In this document: positions 1 to 9,002 of the stretch, one piece after another | How positions within the stretch are numbered: position 1 is the first letter of the stretch | Layout: the number at the start of each line of letters is the position of its first letter | DNA from: Aurantimonas sp036549475 | Lineage (GTDB): Bacteria > Pseudomonadota > Alphaproteobacteria > Rhizobiales > Rhizobiaceae | DNA: 64,000 nt | NCBI RefSeq assembly: GCF_036549475.1 | Contig: NZ_JAZHLI010000013.1 | Coordinates: 1 to 64,000 of the forward strand | Direction: 5' to 3' | Position numbers and translations under genes: made by a program | Notes under the pieces: model-generated | What the model was told of the DNA's origin: nothing | What the model saw: the letters and a program-made list of their open reading frames with translations, nothing else | Databases searched by the model: none

Positions 1-126
1 CGGAAACCGCTGGTGACCACCGCGCCGCCAATCTCGTCCTACAGCGCGATGAAAGGCGCGGACGAGATTGGCGACGCTATCGCCGAGCTACACCACCTGT
101 GGGGACACGACCGATGGCCTCGCTAA
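1..126 (+). CDS. 3' end of an unrecognised protein-coding gene (partial)
   Basis: An open frame enters from the left edge and runs 41 codons to TAA at 124-126. The visible tail includes the stretch SSYSAMKGADEIGDAIAE and ends HDRWPR. It is rich in G/C at third positions like the surrounding genes, and the amphipathic pattern KGADEIGDAIAEL looks like a C-terminal helix. I do not recognise the family. The stop lies 66 bp before the 3' end of the convergent tRNA-Ser gene. Too little is present to assign a function. Confidence 0.5.
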   Translation, partial: RKPLVTTAPPISSYSAMKGADEIGDAIAELHHLWGHDRWPR

Positions 127-192
127 ACCCCTTTGCAACAAAAAGAAAAAAGGCACCGTCAGGGACCTCGTCTCGGGTTAGCGATGGGCAAG

Positions 193-282
193 TGGCGGAT
201 GGGGTGGGATTCGAACCCACGGTACGGTCTCCCGCACGCCGGTTTTCAAGACCGGTGCCTTCAACCGCTCGGCCACCCATCC
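193..282 (-). tRNA. tRNA-Ser (anticodon UGA)
   Basis: Read on the minus strand, the 90-nt element opens with acceptor strand GGATGGG and closes with CCCATCC, discriminator G and an encoded CCA (193-195). The anticodon loop CTTGAAAA gives anticodon TGA, which reads UCA serine codons. The long variable arm typical of class II tRNAs is present and the T-arm carries GGTTCGAATCC. On the minus strand past the 3' end there is a T-rich tract (complement of 138-151) that could serve as terminator tail, but the hairpin before it is weak. Confidence 0.97.
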
Positions 283-427
283 GTGCCTCGATCTCGCTGG
301 CATGCCACGGGGTTGCGGTTGGCCGAAACGGCCTTGGCTGCCGGCTTGCCGTCGAGCGGTCATGCGCGCTGGCTTTACCGCCTGCCGGATCGCAAGGTCA
401 AGCTGGCCGACCGGGGCACCCGCGCCG

Positions 428-670
428 TCAACTTTCTTCCAGCCAGCCCGCCTCCATGGTCAGCGATGCCCGGAAGACGTACCTGCCGGCCTCGTCGCGC
501 GCGGTCACCGTGATCGTATGCTGTCTGCCTTCGGGATCCAGACCCCTCGCCATGTCGGGAAGTGCCTCGAGTGCGGTGTTGCGCACAGCTTCCCGGTTTG
601 CGCATTCAAAGCCGATATCGTCTTCGATGAACGCGTCCCGATCCTGGACGTCGAAGAAATAGAGGGGCAT
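428..670 (-). CDS. DUF6894-type small protein
   Basis: An 80-residue protein beginning MPLYFFDVQD. A short alpha/beta domain with this start, containing the pattern 'F-x-D-D-x-G' (here IEDDIGFE) and a central segment on amino acids that changes to a strand-rich end, is characteristic of DUF6894 proteins, which are common as small paralogues in Hyphomicrobiales. Their function is unknown. The ATG at 668-670 was chosen because the domain begins exactly there; the frame stays open further upstream, but that extension looks non-coding. It lies downstream of the Crp/Fnr gene on the same strand (86 bp away) and could be co-transcribed, though DUF6894 genes usually stand alone. Confidence 0.72.
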   Translation of the reverse strand: MPLYFFDVQDRDAFIEDDIGFECANREAVRNTALEALPDMARGLDPEGRQHTITVTARDEAGRYVFRASLTMEAGWLEES

Positions 671-755
671 CAATGTCTCCAGCCGATGCATTGCGGTCGT
701 CCGTAACGTTCCGGCGCCCGTTTCGAGCCGGCAGGGCGAAAGAAATGATCCAGGA

Positions 756-1493
756 CTACCTGCGCAGGGCGGGATCAAGGTGCAAATAGAGGGGATCAAA
801 CTGCGCGACCTTCTGCAGCCGCGTCAGATCATGCACGATCATCTCCCGCTTCTGAACGGTGATCAGCCCTTCCTCGCGGAGGTCACGCAGGGTCCGATTG
901 ACCTGAACGATGCTCAGACCCATCGCGTCGGCAAACTGCTCCTGGGTGATCGGCATGCGGATGGGGTCTTCCGCCAGGCCCACGGCATCGAGCCTGGTAT
1001 AGAGTTCGCACAGGATGTGGGCGATACGGGCATGTGCCGGCAACCGGCCAACGCAGCGCACCCATGTGCGGGAGATCGACGCATCAATCAGCGTTTCCCG
1101 CCAGAGCGCAGCCGCTGCGATGCGGTTGCGATCGCACAGATCCAGAATGGCCGCGTGCGGAATCTTGGCGAGCGTAGCGGGGGTGATGCTGGCTACGCTG
1201 TGATCCATTGTGGGCAGATGCAGCGTCTGGAGATCCGGAATGTCGCCGGGCACATAGAAGGAGAGGATCTGGCGCCTGCCGTCCCGGGTGTCCTGGAACC
1301 GGGCGACGTACCCTTCGAGAACGAGCAAGCAATGCTCGACGCGGTCGCCTTCGTGGCTGATCGTCTCGTTTCTTCCGTACTCCCGCACAATGGCGGGCAA
1401 CATATGAAGATCCTGCAGGTCAGAGGCGCTCAGCCCGGAAGAACGCTCGAGCCTCCGGATGAGAATATCGGCGTGTCCCAGGCTTGCGAGCAT
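756..1493 (-). CDS. Crp/Fnr family transcriptional regulator
   Basis: A 245-residue regulator. Residues about 20-140 form a cyclic-nucleotide-binding-type beta-barrel (ISHEGDRVEHCLLVLEGYV is the classic strand-turn region), and residues about 165-230 a winged helix with recognition region ITQEQFADAMGLSIVQVNRTL. The Crp arginine-serine phosphate-binding cassette is not evident, and there is no N-terminal four-cysteine Fe-S motif like that of Fnr. The ligand is therefore unknown; many such alphaproteobacterial proteins are stress regulators. The ATG at 1493 follows GGAG at a good spacing. The frame continues upstream without any Crp-like sequence, so the longer start was rejected. Confidence 0.88.
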   Translation of the reverse strand: MLASLGHADILIRRLERSSGLSASDLQDLHMLPAIVREYGRNETISHEGDRVEHCLLVLEGYVARFQDTRDGRRQILSFYVPGDIPDLQTLHLPTMDHSVASITPATLAKIPHAAILDLCDRNRIAAAALWRETLIDASISRTWVRCVGRLPAHARIAHILCELYTRLDAVGLAEDPIRMPITQEQFADAMGLSIVQVNRTLRDLREEGLITVQKREMIVHDLTRLQKVAQFDPLYLHLDPALRR

Positions 1494-2247
1494 GCAGGTC
1501 TCCGTTGTCGACGAGTAACCCAACGACTGCACCCGCGTCCTGTTCCGATCTCGCCTGAATGGATGAGCGTTCGCAGCGTCGCCCCTGTTTGCCATGATCA
1601 GCCGGCTCTCGGCATGACAGGACGGACTGCTCGGCGCCGTCGCCCCGCAAATCACAAAGGTCAGCGTCGGCCCGCTGCAGGCGTTGCGCGGGAACATTGC
1701 GGCATCGACAATGTGGGACGGTCGAGGCACGCCGTCCCTCGCGGATCGCGAGTTGCGCATCCAGCAACAAACCGGCGGGTTTTTGCCAAGGCCGAGGTCC
1801 GATGGTCGACCGGACGCCAAGGCGTGACTGTAACAATTCGTGAACTTACGATGATGCGCTCGCGATGCCGGTCCGACTATGGCGGGATTGTGGCGTTTCG
1901 TACCGGAAAAGGCGGTCGCGTACACATGAGATGGCGTCCGCGCAGTCACCAGCCAGACGATGCGCGGCTGTTCGGAGTCAACGCGTTAGGGGCATTTCGC
2001 GAGCATCGGCGCCGGTACGGGTCGCTCTTGGAGCGGGCGGTCATCCGGCCGCAAGTGCGATGAGCGCTGCGCCGTGCGCCATGACAAGTCAAGCCGGATC
2101 CAGTCCGCGGAAACCACTCTGGGCTCTCTGCCGGTTTGCCCGAGGAGTTCAGTCTTTGGTAAGGTCCAGCCTGCATGGGGGCACAGGTGCCGGGGCTGCC
2201 GATCAGGTGTACCCTGCTGTGTATCGAGTGAATGGAAGGGGCGCAGC
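1494..2247. other. 754-bp region without a convincing gene
   Basis: This gap separates the divergent Crp/Fnr and rlpA genes. Several frames are open on both strands, but their translations are arginine-, proline- and serine-rich without recognisable domains, typical of non-coding reading in GC-rich DNA. A relatively AT-rich patch lies at about 1826-1856, a plausible promoter location for either side. A purine-rich ribosome site (GGAAGGGG, 2234-2241) immediately precedes rlpA. I see no hairpin terminator, tRNA or repeat. Confidence 0.5.
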
Positions 2248-3375
2248 ATGGGCATTGCCGCTGCGAGACTGAAACGAGACGGGCTGATAACAGGTCTGGT
2301 CGTTTCGTCCGGGATGTTTATGGCGGGCTGCACGGGGGCGCAGTCGCCGGTCGAGGAACTTGCCGACATCAGTACCACGGTGAAGTTCGATTCCCGCACC
2401 TTCGGCGTGCCGGCCAGTCCGCGCGTCACGACTGCCAAGCGCGTACCCAAGGGCGGCGGTCGCTCGCAGGTCGGCAAGCCCTACAAGGTGCGCGGCAAAT
2501 GGTACTATCCCAAGGACGACCCGGGCTATTCGAAGACCGGAACCGCGTCCTGGTACGGACCGAACTTCCATGGCCGCCTGACCGCCAATGGCGAAGTCTA
2601 CGACATGCATGGCCTGTCGGCGGCGCATAAGACCTTTCCGCTGCCGTCCTACGCCATGGTCACCAATCTGGAGAACGGCAGCCGCGTGATGGTCCGCGTC
2701 AACGATCGCGGTCCGTTCGCCCATGGCCGCGAGATCGACCTGTCCGCCGTTGCGGCGGATCTGCTCGATTTCCAGAATGCCGGGACCGCCGAGGTGAAGG
2801 TCGACTATGTCGGCCGCGCGCCGCTGGAGGGCGACGACACCCAGATGCTGATGGCGAGCTACGAGCCGGCCCCGGGCAGCGAGCCCTATGGCGACACGAT
2901 CATGGTCGCATCGGCCGAGGGGGCGATCGGGCCGCAGCGGGGCATCGGTGCCAGCGTGACGGCCTATGGTGCACAGGCCGGGCTGCCCGGCGTCCGTCCG
3001 ATGGTGGGCGAGAGCGAGGGCAGGGGAGCCGGGTCGGGCCAGGGCTTCGACCTGCGCCGGCTGCTGCCGTTGGACGGCCTTTCGTCATTCACCAGTTCCT
3101 ACGCCCCGGTACCGTCCGGCGGCGGCGCCGGCGATGCCCTGTCGGCGGCGATCGATGCCGAACCCGAGCGCATCGCCATCGGGACCATCGCCGGCGATCT
3201 CGCCGCGCGGGTTCGCAGCGTCGTTCTCGGTCACGGCCGCCTCGTCGAAGACGGTGTCCCCGGCGAGGCTGGCCTTGCCGCGACGCTCGTCGTCGATCGC
3301 GACGTCGACACGGACGCGCTGCTGCGCCGGCTGTGGCAGGTGGGCGCCGAGGATGCCTTCGTCGTCCGCGACTGA
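2248..3375 (+). CDS. rlpA: RlpA-family septal ring lytic transglycosylase, lipoprotein
   Basis: A 375-residue envelope protein. The first 28 residues form a lipoprotein signal with MAGC at the cleavage site (lipidated Cys28). Residues about 90-185 are a double-psi beta-barrel with RlpA hallmarks TGTASWYG, FHGRLTANGE, VRVNDRGPF and REIDLS. In Pseudomonas, RlpA cleaves glycan strands lacking stem peptides at the septum. The C-terminal 70 residues (IAIGTIAG to AEDAFVVRD) could be a diverged SPOR domain, but this is weak. The start at 2248 has GGAAGGGG upstream and puts the signal peptide at the N-terminus. A DD-carboxypeptidase homologue follows 211 bp downstream, the usual order in this group. 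Confidence 0.9.
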   Translation: MGIAAARLKRDGLITGLVVSSGMFMAGCTGAQSPVEELADISTTVKFDSRTFGVPASPRVTTAKRVPKGGGRSQVGKPYKVRGKWYYPKDDPGYSKTGTASWYGPNFHGRLTANGEVYDMHGLSAAHKTFPLPSYAMVTNLENGSRVMVRVNDRGPFAHGREIDLSAVAADLLDFQNAGTAEVKVDYVGRAPLEGDDTQMLMASYEPAPGSEPYGDTIMVASAEGAIGPQRGIGASVTAYGAQAGLPGVRPMVGESEGRGAGSGQGFDLRRLLPLDGLSSFTSSYAPVPSGGGAGDALSAAIDAEPERIAIGTIAGDLAARVRSVVLGHGRLVEDGVPGEAGLAATLVVDRDVDTDALLRRLWQVGAEDAFVVRD

Positions 3376-3586
3376 GGCGACCGTCAGCGGAGACGCTTCC
3401 GCCATGCCGCGGTGGCTGCGTAGCGGAGCTTCCCGGCTGTGGCCCAGTCCTTGCCCGGTACCGGCTTTGCAACCCGGCTGGACGAATGCACCGGCGGACC
3501 GGTTGCGAAGGCCTCCGGCACCGGCCTACAGTCCGGCCACTTCCAGTGCCCGCGGATTCCCCCGCCGGCACGCAAGCTGGACACCG

Positions 3587-4783
3587 ATGACAGACGCATT
3601 TTCGTTCAAGACCATCCTGTTCGTCGCCAGCCTGGTGCTGCCGCTGGCAGGAATGAGCGATCGTGCCTTTTCCCAGGCAGACGACGCCGTTCCGCGCATC
3701 GAGACCACGGCGCGCGAAGCGCTGCTGGTCGACGGCAAGACCGGCACGGTGCTGTTCTCCAAGAATGCCGACGCGCCGTTCCCGCCGGCCTCGCTCGCCA
3801 AGATGATGACGATGGAAATCGTCTTCGCGGCGATCACGGACGGCTCGCTGTCCCTCGACACCGAGTTTCCGGTCAGCGAGCATGCCTGGCGGACGGGCGG
3901 CGCGCCCTCGCGCACGTCCACCATGTTCGCCGAACTGAAGTCGCAGGTGCCGGTCTCGGCGCTGATACGCGGCGCCATCATCCAGTCGGCCAACGACGCG
4001 GCGATCGTCATCGCCGAGGGGATGGAAGGCTCGGAGGCGGCCTTCGCCGAACGCATGAACGCCCGGGCGCGGGAACTCGGCATGATCAATTCGCGCTTTG
4101 CCAACCCGACCGGCCTGCCGGCGGACGACCAGTATGTCACCGCCCGCGACCTGATCACGCTGGCCCGGCACATCCGCTCGACCTATCCCGCACTCTACGC
4201 GATCTATGCCGAGCCGGCCTTCGAGTGGAACAAGATCTTCCAGCGCAATCGCAATCCCCTGCTGTCGATGGATATCGGCGCGGACGGGATCGAGACCGGC
4301 TTCACCGAAGCGTCGGGCTACAGTCTCGTCGGCGCGACGCGCGACGCGGGACGCGTCACCTTCGTGGCGATCAGCGGCACGGAGACCGCGCGCGACCGGG
4401 CGACGGAAGCCCGGAAGCTGCTGCTCTGGGCCAAGGACTCCTTCGCGACGGAAACTCTGTTTCCGGCCGATGAGATCGTCGGCTCGGCCAATGTCTTCGG
4501 GGGTGTTTCGGGCAGTGTCGCGCTGGCTGCGCGCGAGCCGGTCGAGGCCTTGCTGCCCGCCGATGCGCCGGAGCTCGTCAGCCTGCAGATCCGCTATCTG
4601 GAGCCGCTGCTCGCGCCGATCGCGGAAGGCCAGGCCGTTGCCTCGCTGGACATTCTGGTAGAAGGAGAGCCGGTGCTTTCGCGCGATCTCCACGCCGCCC
4701 ATGCGGTGGCTGCCGGAAGCTTCACCGACCGCGCGCTCGGCGCGGTCAGGGAACTGGCCGTCGGCTGGCTCCGGCAGTTCTGA
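3587..4783 (+). CDS. D-alanyl-D-alanine carboxypeptidase family protein (PBP5/DacF type) with altered KTG motif
   Basis: A 398-residue serine peptidase-fold protein of family S11, with an N-terminal secretion signal (about 1-30). The catalytic Ser69-x-x-Lys72 (SLAK) and the Ser-x-Asn motif (SAN, 134-136) are present. The third motif, normally KTG, reads ETG at 236-238 inside DGIETGFTEASGY. Family members trim the terminal D-alanine from peptidoglycan pentapeptides in the periplasm. The K-to-E change predicts altered or lost carboxypeptidase activity (inference). The C-terminal 110 residues match a PBP5 C-terminal domain in length. It is 20 bp upstream of tmk and follows rlpA. The ATG at 3587 places the signal peptide correctly. 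Confidence 0.87.
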   Translation: MTDAFSFKTILFVASLVLPLAGMSDRAFSQADDAVPRIETTAREALLVDGKTGTVLFSKNADAPFPPASLAKMMTMEIVFAAITDGSLSLDTEFPVSEHAWRTGGAPSRTSTMFAELKSQVPVSALIRGAIIQSANDAAIVIAEGMEGSEAAFAERMNARARELGMINSRFANPTGLPADDQYVTARDLITLARHIRSTYPALYAIYAEPAFEWNKIFQRNRNPLLSMDIGADGIETGFTEASGYSLVGATRDAGRVTFVAISGTETARDRATEARKLLLWAKDSFATETLFPADEIVGSANVFGGVSGSVALAAREPVEALLPADAPELVSLQIRYLEPLLAPIAEGQAVASLDILVEGEPVLSRDLHAAHAVAAGSFTDRALGAVRELAVGWLRQF

Positions 4784-4802
4784 CCTTCGACGCGGACCGC
4801 AT

Positions 4803-5486
4803 TTGACCCGATACTTCATCACATTCGAGGGCGGCGAGGGCAGCGGCAAGACGACCCAGATTGCCCGCCTCGCCAACCACCTGCGCGCCGAGGGCCAGGA
4901 GGTCGTCACGACCCGCGAGCCCGGCGGATCGCCCGGTGCGAATGCGTTGCGGCACGTGATCCTGTCCGGCGCCGCGGAGCGGCTCGGTGTCGAGGTCGAA
5001 GCCATGCTGTTTGCCGCCGCGCGCGCCGACCACGTGGATACGCTGATCCGCCCGGCGCTCGAGGCAGGCAAGATCGTCCTCTGCGACCGGTTCCACGATT
5101 CCACCCGCGTCTATCAGTTCCTGGATTCGGACCTCGATCCCGGTACCATGGACGCGTTGGAACGCGCTGCCCTGGGCGATCTTCTGCCGAACCTGACGAT
5201 CATCCTGGACGTGCCGGCAAGCATCGGCGTCGAGCGGGCGCGCCAGCGCCGCTCCGACCATTCGCCGGACCGCTTCGAGAAGGAGGACGAGGCACTGCAC
5301 GAGCGGCGCCGGCAGGCCTTCCTGAAACTGGCCGAGGACATGCCGGAGCGCTGCGTCGTCGTGGACGGGACGCAGGACGAGGAGACCGTGGCCGAAGAGA
5401 TCGGCGCACTGGTCGACGATCGCCTGGGCGCGGCGCGTCTTGAGGCTCTCGGCCAGTCGCTGGGGGCGGGAAAGACCGGCCGATGA
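4803..5486 (+). CDS. tmk: thymidylate kinase
   Basis: A 227-residue kinase converting dTMP to dTDP. The P-loop EGGEGSGKTT occupies residues 9-18, REPGG follows at about 40, and the DR-x-x-DST signature appears as DRFHDSTRVYQ near residue 100. The lid region RQRRSDHSPDRFE is present. The start is TTG at 4803, because no in-frame ATG exists between the preceding stop and the P-loop; the only upstream ATG would lie inside the preceding gene. The last four bases overlap the start of holB, indicating translational coupling. Confidence 0.95.
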   Translation: MTRYFITFEGGEGSGKTTQIARLANHLRAEGQEVVTTREPGGSPGANALRHVILSGAAERLGVEVEAMLFAAARADHVDTLIRPALEAGKIVLCDRFHDSTRVYQFLDSDLDPGTMDALERAALGDLLPNLTIILDVPASIGVERARQRRSDHSPDRFEKEDEALHERRRQAFLKLAEDMPERCVVVDGTQDEETVAEEIGALVDDRLGAARLEALGQSLGAGKTGR

Positions 5487-6541
5487 GCGACGTGGCGTTG
5501 GAGCTTCCGGTCAGCCACGACGATTTCGACGGGGTTCCGCCACCGTCCGCCACACCGGCCCTTGTCGGCCACCGGACCGAATATGGCGAGCTGGTGGCCG
5601 CGGAACGGGCAGGGCGGCTGCACCATGCCTGGCTGTTCCAGGGGCCGCGCGGTGTCGGCAAGGCAACGACCGCCTTCGCCTTCGCCCGCCACCTCCTTTC
5701 GACCCGAGGGGACGACCGCACCGAGCCGCCGGCCTTCGATCCGTCGGATCCGGTGATGCGCCAGATCGCGCTCGGCACCTTTCCCGGCCTTGTCCATCTT
5801 ACCCGGCCGCCGGTCGAGAAGGGGACCGGTTTCCGCACCCAGATCACCGTCGAGGGGGTGAGAAAGCTCAACCGGTTCTTCCAGGCCACCGGCGCGCAGG
5901 CGAGCTGGCGCGTCGCCATCATCGACCCGGCGGACGACATGAACCGCAGCGCAGCCAATGCGCTCCTGAAGATCCTGGAGGAACCACCGGCACGCTCGGT
6001 CTTCCTGATCATGAACCACGCGCCCGGCCGGCTCCTGCCGACCATCCGGTCGCGCTGCCGCACTCTGCGCTTCGACCCTCTCGGCAACGATGCGCTGGCG
6101 GCGGCGGTCGCGGCGGCGCTGCCAGGCGCCGGCCGTGAGGAGATCGTCGCCGCGGCGGCGCTCAGCGAAGGCAGCGTGCGGCAGGCCATCTCGCTGATTG
6201 CCCATGGGGGAATCGAGATCCGCCAGTCGCTGCAGACCCTTGTCGCCGCGGACAGGCCGGACTGGAACACCATCCATTCCATGGCCGACACCCTGACTCA
6301 GAAGGGGCGGGAGCAGGCCTACGAATTCCTGATCGCCGCGCTCCTGTCGGCGACGGCGGAAGCGAGCGAAGCGTGCCTGGATGCAGGCGACGGCGCGGGC
6401 GCAGCCGCGCTTGCGGCGCTGTGGCAGGACGAGACCGCCAGGCTGCGCGAAGCGGCGGCCTACAATCTCGACCGCAAGCAGGCGTTGCTGACCCTGTTCG
6501 ACCGGTTCTATCGCTGCCGCGCGACGGCGAGGGCCGCCTGA
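5483..6541 (+). CDS. holB: DNA polymerase III subunit delta'
   Basis: A 352-residue AAA+ clamp-loader subunit. It has a phosphate-loop-like GPRGVGKA (54-61), the region IDPADDMNRSAANALLKILEEPP containing the sensor/trigger helix typical of DnaX/HolB proteins, and the TIRSRCRTLRF arginine-finger (SRC) motif. Delta' is the stator that helps load the beta clamp on DNA. It starts with ATG overlapping the tmk stop by four bases. The tmk-holB-metG-tatD order is common in alphaproteobacteria. Confidence 0.94.
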   Translation: MSDVALELPVSHDDFDGVPPPSATPALVGHRTEYGELVAAERAGRLHHAWLFQGPRGVGKATTAFAFARHLLSTRGDDRTEPPAFDPSDPVMRQIALGTFPGLVHLTRPPVEKGTGFRTQITVEGVRKLNRFFQATGAQASWRVAIIDPADDMNRSAANALLKILEEPPARSVFLIMNHAPGRLLPTIRSRCRTLRFDPLGNDALAAAVAAALPGAGREEIVAAAALSEGSVRQAISLIAHGGIEIRQSLQTLVAADRPDWNTIHSMADTLTQKGREQAYEFLIAALLSATAEASEACLDAGDGAGAAALAALWQDETARLREAAAYNLDRKQALLTLFDRFYRCRATARAA

Positions 6542-6648
6542 GCCTCCACCGCGGCAGGTTTTGCCCCCCGGTCGATTGAGCCCCCGCCGGCAATGCACTA
6601 TGTCGCACGGACCACGTCGCCTATCGTACGGAGTTTGACGACAGCCCC

Positions 6649-8196
6649 ATGGCCGAACGCTTCTACCTGACCACCGCGATCTCCTACCCGAATGGTCGTC
6701 CGCATATCGGTCACGCCTACGAGTTCATCGCGACCGACGCCCTGGCGCGGTTCAAGCGACTCGACGGCTACGACGTGTTCTTCCTGACCGGCACCGACGA
6801 GCACGGCATCAAGATGTTGCAGAGTGCGCGGGAGCAGGGCGTCAGCCCGGCCGAACTGGCCCGGCGCAATTCCGCCGAGTTCGAGAAGATGGCCGCCACT
6901 CTCGGCGGCACCAATGACGACTTCATCCGGACCAGCGAAGACCGGCACGTGGCCGCTTGCCAGGCGATCTGGACCAAGATGGCTGCCGCCGGGGACATCT
7001 ACAAGGACGCCTATTCCGGCTGGTATTCGGTTCGCGACGAGGCCTATTACGGCGAGGACGAGACCGAGCTGCGCGAGGACGGCAAGCGCTACGGCCCGCA
7101 GGGTTCGCCGGTCGAATGGGTGGCGGAGGAAAGCTATTTCTTCAAGCTGTCGGAATTTCAGGACCGGCTGCTGGCGCTGTACGAAGACAATCCGGATTTC
7201 ATCGGCCCGTCCGAACGTCGCAACGAGGTCATGTCTTTCGTGCGCTCGGGCCTGAGGGACCTGTCGATCTCGCGCACCACATTCGACTGGGGCATTCCCG
7301 TGCCCGGCGACGAGAAGCACGTCATGTATGTGTGGGTCGATGCGCTGACCAACTATCTGACCGCCACCGGGTTTCCGCAGGAGGGCGAGCGCTCGCCCTA
7401 CTGGCCGGCGGACCTGCACGTCATCGGCAAGGACATCGTCCGGTTCCACACGGTCTACTGGCCGGCCTTCCTGATGTCCGCCGGCCTGCCGCTGCCGCGC
7501 CGGGTCTACGCCCACGGCTTCCTGTTCAACCGCGGGGAGAAGATGTCGAAGTCGGTCGGCAACGTCATCGATCCGGACGCGCTGGTCGAGGTCTACGGTC
7601 TCGACCGCCTGCGCTATTTCCTGCTGCGCGAGGTCCCGTTCGGCCAGGACGGCAATTACTCCCATGAGGCGATCGTCAACCGCACCAACTCCGAGCTCGC
7701 CAACGATCTCGGCAATCTGGCGCAGCGTTCGCTGTCGATGGTGGCCAAGCATTGCGGCGCCAAGGTTCCGACGCCCGGCGCCTTTGCCGAAACGGACACC
7801 GCGATCCTGACGGCGGCGGACGATCTCCTGCCGAAGATCCGGCCCCTGATCGACCGCCAGGAGTTGCACGGCGTGCTGGCCGCGATCATCGCCGTCGTCA
7901 GCGAGGCGAACCGCTATTTCGCAGGGCAGGAGCCCTGGGCGCTACGCAAGAGCGATCCGGCCCGCATGGAGACGGTGCTGTTCGTCACGGCCGAAATCCT
8001 GCGCCGCGTGGCCATCCTGCTGCAGCCCTTCATGCCGGAGAGCGCGGGCAAGCTGCTCGACATTCTCGGCATCGGCCCGGACGCCCGTACCTTCACCGAA
8101 CTGACGCCGGACGTTCGGCTCGTCGCCGGCCACGACCTGCCCGCGCCGCAGGCGATCTTCCCGCGTTTCGTCGAGGTGGACGACGCCGCATCATGA
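6649..8196 (+). CDS. metG: methionyl-tRNA synthetase
   Basis: A 515-residue class I synthetase charging tRNA-Met. The HIGH motif is at 19-22 (RPHIGHAYE) and KMSKS at about 298-302 (KMSKSVGN). The length and the sequence between these motifs match the short MetG form that lacks the C-terminal dimerising tRNA-binding domain. The zinc-knuckle cysteines of the long form are absent from the connective region (YYGEDETELREDGKRYG). The stop overlaps the tatD start. The start at 6649 is the only one that retains a complete Rossmann first strand. Confidence 0.96.
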   Translation: MAERFYLTTAISYPNGRPHIGHAYEFIATDALARFKRLDGYDVFFLTGTDEHGIKMLQSAREQGVSPAELARRNSAEFEKMAATLGGTNDDFIRTSEDRHVAACQAIWTKMAAAGDIYKDAYSGWYSVRDEAYYGEDETELREDGKRYGPQGSPVEWVAEESYFFKLSEFQDRLLALYEDNPDFIGPSERRNEVMSFVRSGLRDLSISRTTFDWGIPVPGDEKHVMYVWVDALTNYLTATGFPQEGERSPYWPADLHVIGKDIVRFHTVYWPAFLMSAGLPLPRRVYAHGFLFNRGEKMSKSVGNVIDPDALVEVYGLDRLRYFLLREVPFGQDGNYSHEAIVNRTNSELANDLGNLAQRSLSMVAKHCGAKVPTPGAFAETDTAILTAADDLLPKIRPLIDRQELHGVLAAIIAVVSEANRYFAGQEPWALRKSDPARMETVLFVTAEILRRVAILLQPFMPESAGKLLDILGIGPDARTFTELTPDVRLVAGHDLPAPQAIFPRFVEVDDAAS

Positions 8197-8990
8197 TGCC
8201 CTTTCTCGTCGACAGTCACTGCCACCTGGACTTTCCCGATTTCGCCGACGATCGCTCGGAGCTGATTGCCCGCGCGAAGAACGAGGGGGTTGGCCTGTTC
8301 GTAACGATCTCGACCTTCGTCTCCAAGATCGAGACGCTGAGGGCGATCACGCGCGATCACGAGGAAGTCTTCGCTTCGGTCGGCACGCATCCGCACAATG
8401 CCGCGGCCGAGCCGGACACCAGCGTTGAGACGCTGGTGCGACTGTCGCAGGACGAGCGGATCGTCGCCATCGGCGAGGCTGGGCTCGACTATTTCTACGA
8501 CAAGGCGCCGCGCAACATCCAGGAGACGGTGTTCCGCCGGCACATTGCCGCGGCGCGCGAAACCGGCCTGCCGCTGGTGATCCACGCGCGCGACGCGGAC
8601 GAGGACATGATCCGTATCCTCGAGGACGAAAGCGGGAAGGGGACGTTCCCCTTCATCCTCCATTGCTTTTCCTCGGGGCGCCGCCTCGCCGAAGTCGGCG
8701 TGGCGCTCGGCGGTTACGTCTCGTTTTCCGGCATCCTGGCCTTCAAGAAGTCCGAAGAGATCCGCGCCATCGCCGCCGACGTCCCGATGGAGCGGCTGCT
8801 GGTGGAAACCGACGCGCCGTATCTCGCGCCGCCGCCGTATCGTGGCAAGCGCAATGAGCCGGCTTATGTTCGCCATACCGCCGAGGTTCTGGCGGAGACG
8901 AAGGGCGTCGATCTGGCGACCATCGCGGGCCAGACGTCGGACAATTTCTTTGCGCTGTTCGCCAAAATTTCCGATCCGAGACCGGCTTAA
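8193..8990 (+). CDS. TatD family metal-dependent hydrolase (3'-5' nuclease family)
   Basis: A 265-residue TIM-barrel metallohydrolase. Metal ligands are visible as DSHCHLD (residues 7-13), GEAGLDY, VIHAR, LHCFS and ETDAPYLAP. TatD proteins act as DNases or D-aminoacyl-type hydrolases, and the exact substrate is usually unknown. Two ATG codons in tandem (8193 and 8196) overlap the metG stop; the first is used here. It is directly followed by an MBL-fold gene 12 bp downstream, forming a metG-tatD-MBL operon. Confidence 0.92.
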   Translation: MMPFLVDSHCHLDFPDFADDRSELIARAKNEGVGLFVTISTFVSKIETLRAITRDHEEVFASVGTHPHNAAAEPDTSVETLVRLSQDERIVAIGEAGLDYFYDKAPRNIQETVFRRHIAAARETGLPLVIHARDADEDMIRILEDESGKGTFPFILHCFSSGRRLAEVGVALGGYVSFSGILAFKKSEEIRAIAADVPMERLLVETDAPYLAPPPYRGKRNEPAYVRHTAEVLAETKGVDLATIAGQTSDNFFALFAKISDPRPA

Positions 8991-9002
8991 TCGGAGACGC
9001 GG

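Noticed and set aside
756..1949. A 397-residue version of the Crp/Fnr regulator
   Set aside because: The additional N-terminal 152 residues have no domain character; ATG 1493 has GGAG upstream and a normal family length.
3089..5104. A 671-codon minus-strand frame across rlpA, the carboxypeptidase gene and tmk
   Set aside because: It crosses three clear plus-strand genes and has a low-complexity basic composition.
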